From assembly GCA_944472155.2 (NCBI GenBank), contig OX235273.1:108274582-108338581 (forward strand): DNA of 64,000 nucleotides, written 5' to 3'. The translations under genes were made by a program, and so were the position numbers. This DNA comes from Trichobilharzia szidati (lineage: Eukaryota; Platyhelminthes; Trematoda; Strigeidida; Schistosomatidae). The notes under the pieces are model-generated. The model had not been told where the DNA came from and ran no database searches. It was given only the letters and a program-made list of their open reading frames with translations. Of the stretch, positions 56,781 through 64,000 are shown piece after piece (position 1 is the stretch's first letter; the number at the start of each line of letters is the position of its first letter).

Positions 56781-57280
56781 NNNNNNNNNNNNNNNNNNNN
56801 NNNNNNNNNNNNNNNNNNNNNNNNNNNNNNNNNNNNNNNNNNNNNNNNNNNNNNNNNNNNNNNNNNNNNNNNNNNNNNNNNNNNNNNNNNNNNNNNNNNN
56901 NNNNNNNNNNNNNNNNNNNNNNNNNNNNNNNNNNNNNNNNNNNNNNNNNNNNNNNNNNNNNNNNNNNNNNNNNNNNNNNNNNNNNNNNNNNNNNNNNNNN
57001 NNNNNNNNNNNNNNNNNNNNNNNNNNNNNNNNNNNNNNNNNNNNNNNNNNNNNNNNNNNNNNNNNNNNNNNNNNNNNNNNNNNNNNNNNNNNNNNNNNNN
57101 NNNNNNNNNNNNNNNNNNNNNNNNNNNNNNNNNNNNNNNNNNNNNNNNNNNNNNNNNNNNNNNNNNNNNNNNNNNNNNNNNNNNNNNNNNNNNNNNNNNN
57201 NNNNNNNNNNNNNNNNNNNNNNNNNNNNNNNNNNNNNNNNNNNNNNNNNNNNNNNNNNNNNNNNNNNNNNNNNNNNNNNN
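56781..57280. other. Assembly gap of exactly 500 N
   Basis: The round number suggests a scaffolding placeholder, so its true size is unknown. It cuts the CR1-like element after the endonuclease. Confidence 0.95.
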
Positions 57281-58518
57281 CGTTTTTTAAGAAGTGTTGT
57301 TAAGTTATAAACTTTGGAGGTGCTTTCAAGTGCCCTTAATTCTTCGTCGAGGTCCTTTTGAGAGCGTTGGCGCTTGACAGATTCAAGAGACTCATGGATT
57401 GAGTGCAGTAGTGATATATCCTTAGTTGAATAGTACTGTTTCTTCAACTTCCTTAACTTATTGCGGCATGCCCTCGGAATGTAATCAGCTTGGTGTCTAC
57501 TTAATTTCACTACCTTCTTAGGAGCAACAGTATCTAGACGAAGGATAACATTCCTGCAAAATAGGGACACTACAGTCTCCAGGGAGTCAGTGGTAAAATA
57601 TTCATCCCAGTGACAGAGTCGAATGAGTTCTTGGACTAATCCCCAGTCTGTATGTTTGTAACTACGACAAATCAAGCTCCCTGAATCCTGTTTGTTTCCT
57701 GTATTTAGTGGTGAAAAAGGCAGAGAGCAGAGTACCATTCTATGGTCACTACTGGAAAATCTGTTACCAACATAGGTGGAGACTGAGATTGTGTCATGAC
57801 AAAACACAAGGTCCAACATGTTGTCACCACGAGTGGGTGTCTGGACGTGTTGCTGCCATCCATAACAATCGATAGTGGCAAGTGATTCGTCGAAGTGTTG
57901 GGGGCCGGAACTACTTAACCAATTGACTTCTGGAAGATTGAAGTCCCCTGCAATTATTTTGTAATTAGTACTAAATGATGAGGCGTATGCGAATGATTTA
58001 GCTAATAACGCATCAGTTTCTTTGGTTGAGCTTGGTGCTCGATAAACACAGCCTATGAGAAGCTTGTACTTATCTCCTTGTAAGACGACCCAGAGTGAAT
58101 CAGGTACATCGTTCAGTATTTCATCTTCCACCTTACTGGCTACGAATGAGTTATGTATATATATGAGACATCCTCCACCACGCTTGCAGTCTCTATTTGC
58201 ACGGTGTACAGTGTAATCATCCATGCCTATATGCACATCAAGTACAGAATATGAGCACCATGATTCAGTAATCAAAGCTACAGCAGGCTTGGCGATAAAT
58301 AATAATGCCCTTAGTTCAGATATCTTATTGATTAAGGAACGCGCATTAATTAGCAATATCGTGAATAAGTCACGGGATACTACAAACTGGCTTAAGATAT
58401 CACCATAACCTAACTCTGTTTGTGCGTCAACAACGCAAGAGTTTATGAATGATACGGGGGTTGGACTGGGTGTCTGTGCATCGGGGTTAGAGTGCAGTGA
58501 GGTGGTCCTAGGTGCCAT
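57281..58518 (-). CDS. CR1-like ORF2, apurinic-type endonuclease domain (cut by gap)
   Basis: Start MAPRTTSLH at 58518, then an exonuclease-endonuclease-phosphatase domain: LLINARSLINKISEL, LITESW, RGGGCLIYI, LIGCVYRAPSS, IIAGDFNLPEVNW, DLVFCHD and SSDHRMVLCSL. These are the catalytic motifs (E, GDFN, SDH) that nick target DNA for priming. The frame runs clean into the gap at 57280. Residues after the gap do not belong to it. Confidence 0.85.
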
Positions 58519-58667
58519 GGGTCGTACCAGTGATTCGGGACACTTGGAAAATTTACCATTTGTTCCTGGATATAAGGATAGTAGATGTTGGGCCTGGGTT
58601 GACGGTTAAAAAGCATAGCATCAAATGGTCTACCAATCCACGTGATATCCATCATACCGGTACACAC
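58443..58667 (-). pseudogene. Possible C-terminal end of CR1-like ORF1
   Basis: A different - strand frame of 74 codons (PFDAMLFNRQPRPNIYYPYI, then a P/H-rich end) overlaps the start of ORF2 by 76 bases. Composition suggests real code joined to ORF1 by a lost frameshift, but it could be chance. Confidence 0.4.
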
Positions 58668-58720
58668 TTTCGTGTTGGTTTTATAACTTAAAGGAAATTG
58701 AAAGGGAAGGTGCTTTGGTT

Positions 58721-59893
58721 CTAAGACTTTGGGGGTTTTGGGGCCTGACTTTCTATAAGGTGGAGCGTACTGAAAACCACCAGATATACTTGTGTTTCGA
58801 GAGGAACTTTTTTGACAGTCTTACTCTCAGCAAGCTTATTGAATACAAAGTATTCTTCCCCATCATTAGTCTCAACCCGGCGAAATTTGTTCATTGTGGT
58901 GAGCTCACCACGTTTGGGTAAGAATTTCTTGGAACGGCTTGCAACAGTTCTACCTATTTTAACATCTTTTGGTGAGGCGTTATTTACAGGGGTACTGGTA
59001 TCTAAATCAGTCCCTAGTTCCATTGCCATGCGTGGTTGTTGTGTGGTCTGCTGAATGCTAATGTCAGCATTAGGTGACTGTTGCTGTGCACGATCGTTTT
59101 TGGGTAATTCTAAGCTAGAGGAGGTGACCAGGTTATCACTCCGCATCATTCTGCGCTGACACGGTGTTTTATCTTGAGCTATGGTTATAGACTTATAACT
59201 ACTGTTCAGTCTTAGGTGATCCTGGCATTTAATAAACTTACTAGAATCAAGGGAATTGCTGAACTTAAAAATAATGGGACGGTTAGCCTGGTTAGACTTT
59301 TTACGAAGTCTTTTGCATTCACATGGAACACTGGCCATGCCGCAACAAATCAGGATTTTGTGTTTAACAGTCTTCAGAGGAAGAGAATCTGGGACATTGT
59401 AAACTATAGCCTAGTGAGAAGAGGTTATACGCTTCATCACCTCCGCAGCCAAGCAGTCAATCATATTTTCAGCCTTATTTAGGGTGTCTGGAGACATTTT
59501 AGGATGCTTTCTTAACAGACAGGCTATTGGGTCTAAATCCGAAAGCTTGCTTTGAGTTACATCCAGCAAAGACTTAACCTGGCCAATATCAGAACTGCTC
59601 TCCGTGATATTTGACAATGGCAGTGACATTCTATCAAACTGACCTAATTTTTTCTGAAGTTCGTTTACTTGCCTTTGGATATCTTTCACAAGGAGGTCTA
59701 ATTTACAGATCTCAGAGTTCTCTAACAGAACATCTTTCATCTGTATCACAGGAGTGAGAATTGCACCCAAGCCATTTTGTGAGCTAGTAGTTAATGCTGT
59801 ATTACAGGGTGGTAATGCAGTTATAACCGAGGTTGAGGCACTATCTAAAACAACTGTGTTTCTACGAACACGTTTTTTAGAAATTTGGACCAT
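58721..59893 (-). pseudogene. CR1-like ORF1 with one in-frame stop
   Basis: ATG at 59893 opens a frame with a coiled-coil-like stretch (LDLLVKDIQRQVNELQKKLG) and ends at TAG (59408-59410). The same frame goes on at once (AIVYNVPDSLPLKTVKHKIL, then RLRKKSNQANRPIIFKFSNS), the RNA-binding-like ORF1 block, to a stop at 58721. Thus a single TAG separates two halves of one protein. A frame change near 58700 would bring in 58667-58443 as the C terminus. Confidence 0.75.
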
Positions 59894-59999
59894 AATTACA
59901 GGGATTATATGACTATAAGCAGTAAATAAATATCAGAGCAAACACGTGCAAAAATGTCACCAATTTCGAACGTACCGCCAGATGGATTTTGAACTTGTA

Positions 60000-60915
60000 A
60001 TTTGATTTACTTTTCATCACGTTGGTTGAAATTTCTCTTGGCAAAATGTGTCAGCAGGCCTTAACAAAACTGTCTTAAATGTTTTCTGGATTAGTAGGAA
60101 TTCGGATTCCCTAACTAGCCATGTTAGCATCCACGTCACGTTATCCTGCTGCGGCTCACTCTTAGCATATTGGCTGCAACGATGAGTGTAATAGGTGGAC
60201 TGTTTCAAAATATCGCTACGTAATGAGCATGATGGGATAGCTGGAGGGTAATGTCATCTACACAAATAGTTTACTGTATGTACAAGCTGCACTTTTCGGC
60301 ATAGTATCATTCAATGAAGGCTTCACGTCTCGGAATATCGATGCAGCTATTTTCGTGTGAAGAACAGTACTATTTGACAGGTGAATGCTATCAGTACATG
60401 GAAATCACCTGTAAATGCAAAAAGAACCTTCTGTGGGAACAGAAGTTAGATGTGTCTTCCACCATGTGTTTGGACAGGAATTATCTTTAATTGAAAGGTC
60501 ATCTCTAAGTGGATTTAATCTATATTTGCACTAACTGGCATAGTGCAAAATGGGTTGTGTGAATTCAATGTATAAAAATATTTCATACATTTGGTTCCGT
60601 TGATAAACTTCGATAGAGAAAGAAAGACCAGATCTGTCTTCCCCCTCCCTCTTCTTTTCTACTTTGGAAGCGCATAAAAATCTCTACTTTATTATTACTG
60701 CGCCGCTGTCTGCTCAGCTGACGGCTAGGCTAACAAATGCAGATGGTTCTCATGATTGTTGCTAGGGCAGTGTAGTGGACAGGGCAATAACTTGTTTTCA
60801 TCACCATGGTGATGCTAGTTCTGGACCTAGTGAAGTACGGGATACAATAATACACGTGTCTGATATACATACATGGGTATATTATATGTAGTGTAATATA
60901 TATTTGAAGTAAATA
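60000..60915. other. Intergenic DNA, no recognised feature
   Basis: Between the CR1-like 5' end and the decayed RT piece. Nothing recognised. Confidence 0.5.
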
Positions 60916-60919
60916 TACA

Positions 60920-61390
60920 AAATGACGACCAGTTTCTTGCTGTCCTTTGATTTGAATCAGCTTTATCTTTCTGTAAAGAGGTCTGTCAGGCATGAAGATT
61001 TTTCCCTCAAGCAACGCTGCGCTCTGGGCGATGGATCACGGTTTACCAGATACGCGATAACTTTCCGCATGATTCTCTCTAGTGTCTTTGCGAAAGTGCT
61101 GGCAAAACAGATACTTATGAGGCCTGAAGGAGTGCATCTGGATCTTACTTTGTGGACTGTGGTTACTATGAAGTCTTTCTAGCCGCGAGGTGACATCCCA
61201 TTTAGGAGAAGTGGCAAGGAGATCGCGGTTAGTGGGCGGGCTACGTGGGCTGTAAGCTCCTTGGAGAGAGCTGGGTGAAGGTCATTGGGTCCAAATAATT
61301 CCCCTGAATCTAGTGTCTTTGAGGAACCAACTGCGATGCTGTGATTAGCGTCAACGAAATCTGACCTTTATTTATCTAATTTGGCCAGAG
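60920..61390 (-). mobile_element. Decayed CR1-type RT fragment
   Basis: The + strand text parallels the antisense of the RT at 9300-9660 (for example TTGATTTGAATCAGCTTTAT against TGGATTTGACCCAGCTTTCT, and CATGATTCTCTCTAGTGTCT against GATGATTCTCTCCAGTGTCT). The part at 61200-61330 fits the region before the RT palm. All frames are broken. Confidence 0.65.
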
Positions 61391-61658
61391 ATGACGCTGT
61401 TGGCGGTGACGGCTTCCATATGAAAACTTTGGAGAAGTAGTCTTCAATTCCTTTCTCTTTTTCCTAGTCCTCCGTTAAGCTGCTAGAGTTAGGTACTCAT
61501 AGCGACAAAAGGTATACTGTGAACTGCAGGAGTCTAATACATACAGTAATCGAATGAAGCAAGACTGATTTCTAACGTTAGTGGGCAAGTTAATGTCCAA
61601 TTGAAAACTGAATTTCAAGTGCGGAGTCTGATAGTGTGCGCAACGTCGAATTTTCGGA

Positions 61659-62289
61659 ATGGTGGATGAATATGCTACTCCAGAGGAGAAGGTATCACAT
61701 CGCTTATCTCAACTACTCTTAATTTTAATTTTTAAGGCAGCTATTTGTGCCAAACTAGTTTTACTTGCTCCTCCATGTGAATTTAACGAGGTTTTAGATG
61801 GTAGGATGTCATTACATTGATATTCGTTACTGTACAGATATTCGTTCTATATCCGGTGATGATCATCAAATACAGAAAAAATTAGCTGCGTAAGGAAATT
61901 TTTCTTATCTTACAGCTTTTTAGTGCTATAGCACAGTACAACAAAGATCAAATGATTCATGTCAAATTACCAGGCTGCGAGTATCCATCTCTAATTACTT
62001 CGTACGCAGACATAGGGAGTGGATATTTCATGTGCCCACGATCTCAACAATCATTCCATTTTGATCACCTCAAGCAGACAGTCAGTGATATTAAAAGTTT
62101 GGATCGTAGCAATGTTGAAAATATAGACCATGAGTTAGAGGACTGGAGACTTGCTCTGCAGGAATGTGCAACTGTTTACGTAAATGAACACTTTCCTGAG
62201 GGAGCTGTTTCAGTGTACGCCTTACGATTACACGATGGCGCACGAAGTCTTGTTTTATGTATTGAGTCTCACTTCTCTAAACATCAATC
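61659..62289 (+). CDS. F-actin capping protein alpha subunit, 5' exons 1-4 (partial)
   Basis: CapZ alpha pairs with the beta subunit and caps the barbed end of actin filaments in the cytoplasm. Exons: 61659-61691, 61737-61800, 61838-61889, 61924-62289, all GT-AG, with introns of 45, 37 and 34 bases. Phases join cleanly to give 171 codons plus two bases. The protein starts MVDEYATPEEK and reads LLAPPCEFNEVLDDIR, AAAIAQYNKDQMIHVKLPG, SFHFDHLKQT, DWRLALQECATVYVNEHFP, and VLCIESHFS. These match the family blocks APPGEFNEV, AFAQYN, FKFDHL and CIESHQF in order. The family is about 286 residues, so roughly the last 115 are missing. The donor after 62289 (GTAAGT) leads into an intron of at least 1.7 kb with no next exon in the window. 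Confidence 0.9.
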
Positions 62290-63695
62290 GTAAGTTGTCA
62301 TTATTGAATCTGTTCATTATTTTGTTTCTGTTTTTGAAATGGTTCACATAATTATGTTATATTTTAAATTTTCTGTCGTGATCTGCTGGTGTATGTGCTT
62401 CCAAAAAACAAAACGCCTATTAGCCCTATATGCTTGTATGGAGCTGGATGGAAACACTCACGGAGGCTATGATGCTGGGTTGTAGAAGACTACATAGGTG
62501 AAATAGTATATAAATGTTTCCCTCTGACTTCATTTTTGAGATGTGCGATGTATGTGATCGCAGCATTAAATACTGGTAAGGAAAACCTTGCCTAGTTTAT
62601 TCCAGTTGGTACAGAAATAATATAAAGTAAATCGCTTCCGTTTCTCTTTTGTTACTCATTGTTTGAAAATTACAAATGGAGACTCTAGGTTTCGTTTTTT
62701 TTCTTGAAGAAAATAGTTTAAATTGTAATTAAACGACTGACTTGTAGGTGACACATCGTGCCCATTTTAAGTTTTCGATGCATACGTGGTGTCACTCGAT
62801 AACGCTGTTTTCATAAATTCTGCTGGAATTACTTTCGTCGTCTAGTTGTTTTCTAAGAGCTTTATATTTCAACAGGGTTATTACTGAACGGTGACAGAGC
62901 ATTCATTGTATCTGTGGGGGAACAAATAGTTAATATAATCTTGAGTGATAGGACCGTTTTCCACCTGTCACTTCTCTCATTTTTCAATATGCTTAGCACG
63001 TCAGCAATATTGATGAGTCCAGAACGAGGCTAAATTAAGATAGTATAAGCCTCCAACTTAATTCAGTGAGATTCCTTGTACCAAACGTATAAGGCTCATC
63101 AAGTGAGATAGACACCGGTTAAAATGCTTGTTGACAAGTCAATCTCGCCGTTTAATAGTCAGGTATGTAGGTCAACTGAATGTAGATCCCATTTCGACTA
63201 TTTGGATCAATTTGTAACGGAAATCTATTATATAGTGTCAGGCTGTGTTTAATCCTACCATCAACCCATTTCCTGTGTGTGTGCAGTAGTTCAGATGGTT
63301 ATGTTTCTCCAAGATGTCTCGTGATGTCTCCCTCTTTTTTGGAAAAACAGAATGGTTTCGTGCTAAAAGTAATACAGTGTCGCTTCACAGAATTCTGGTG
63401 TTGACTGTAAGCCTTCGTTGAATTCAAAGCCAACTCAGGTGAATTTAAGTTGAAAATTGTCTGCGAGTGTATTTTTACGATTTGGGGCCATACCTTTAGG
63501 TCAGTAAAGCCAAAAATACTAAAATTATTTCATCATCAAGCATGAGGAGAAAAATTATGGGGAAATTTAGCACTAATGAAACCTAAAACTAAGGGGAGAC
63601 TTTTGTGCACTACAGAACATGTATTTATAGTTGGCACTTCATATTCGCGTCTAGAAAGAAGCTACTGTTTGTATATATCTTACATAACGAAGTAG
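62290..63695. other. Start of CapZ alpha intron 4, no recognised feature
   Basis: AT-rich intronic DNA. No exon with the expected NGRWRSEW-type block is found. Confidence 0.5.
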
Positions 63696-63699
63696 CTGC

Positions 63700-63970
63700 T
63701 TCTGATTTCTCACCATTGGAGACTCTGGGAACCTGTGGCTGGAGATTTGTGGTCAGGTGGCTCGAAATCGTTCTCAATATGATATCCCATATCTATTAGG
63801 TTTTCATTATTCTCCATGTAATCATTCTTTTCTCCTTGCATTTCTGTTTATTATAGTTTCTGTGTATTTCGTCTTCCTTTCTCCCTTATATGCTTTAGAA
63901 AGTGTAGAAACTTGAACTGGTGTACTTTATGTCCTGTTCTGTGTTAAAAAACTAATTCAGTCTGAATTCT
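63700..63970 (+). mobile_element. RTE-like family A 3' fragment, decayed
   Basis: CTCTGGGAACCTGTGGCTGG and GGCTCGAAATCGTTCTCAAT follow the family 3' region, ending TGTTAAAAAACTAATTCAGT. Confidence 0.55.
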
Positions 63971-64000
63971 CTTAACTTACTTCTAAAAGTGGCTGCACAA

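Larger units (their letters stand above)
57281..59990 (-). mobile_element. CR1/Jockey-type element, ORF1 and endonuclease half
   Basis: ORF1 at 59893-58443 (broken) is followed by ORF2 from 58518, cut by the gap. No RT is seen beyond the gap, so the RT and 3' end lie in the gap or are absent. Confidence 0.85.

Overview
The window looks like nuclear genomic DNA of a schistosome (blood fluke). The evidence is AT-rich DNA with spliced animal genes, very small 5' introns in one gene, huge repeat-filled introns in the other, SM-alpha-like hammerhead ribozyme repeats, and a schistosome-type mix of RTE-like, CR1-like, Penelope-like and Ty3/Gypsy (Boudicca/CsRn1-like) retroelements. The species was not determined.

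Two host genes are supported, both on the + strand. The first is an 11-exon M17 (leucyl aminopeptidase family) gene of the putative aminopeptidase W07G4.4 type, 7311-55575. It encodes 522 residues over about 48 kb. All seven metal and catalytic positions of the family are present. The second is the 5' part of an F-actin capping protein alpha subunit gene from 61659, with three introns of 34-45 bases. It is cut by the window end or by a long intron after 62289.

Layout: 1-1443 is the 3' part of a Gypsy pol ORF, followed by a polypurine tract and a probable 3' LTR. 2332-7310 is mostly unexplained DNA upstream of the aminopeptidase. 7311-32538 holds aminopeptidase exons 1-9, with introns full of CR1, two RTE-like families (A and B here), Penelope-like fragments and tRNA-derived SINEs. 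Intron 9 (32539-51705, 19 kb) contains an 11-kb inverted repeat whose arms (34355-39850 and 39877-45355) carry two tail-to-tail Gypsy pol copies. 51706-55575 holds the last two exons. A 500-base run of N (56781-57280) follows, so the order of the two host genes rests on scaffolding. 57281-59990 is a CR1-like element on the - strand (ORF1 plus endonuclease), and 60920-61390 is a decayed CR1 RT piece.

Apart from the two host genes, the recognisable coding content is retroelement. The points most worth a second look are the giant inverted repeat with its fold-back-like junction, a tRNA-derived SINE carrying a hammerhead ribozyme with a complete core, the nested insertions with visible target-site repeats, and a Penelope-like inverted pair sharing one internal deletion. 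No new multi-gene system was found.
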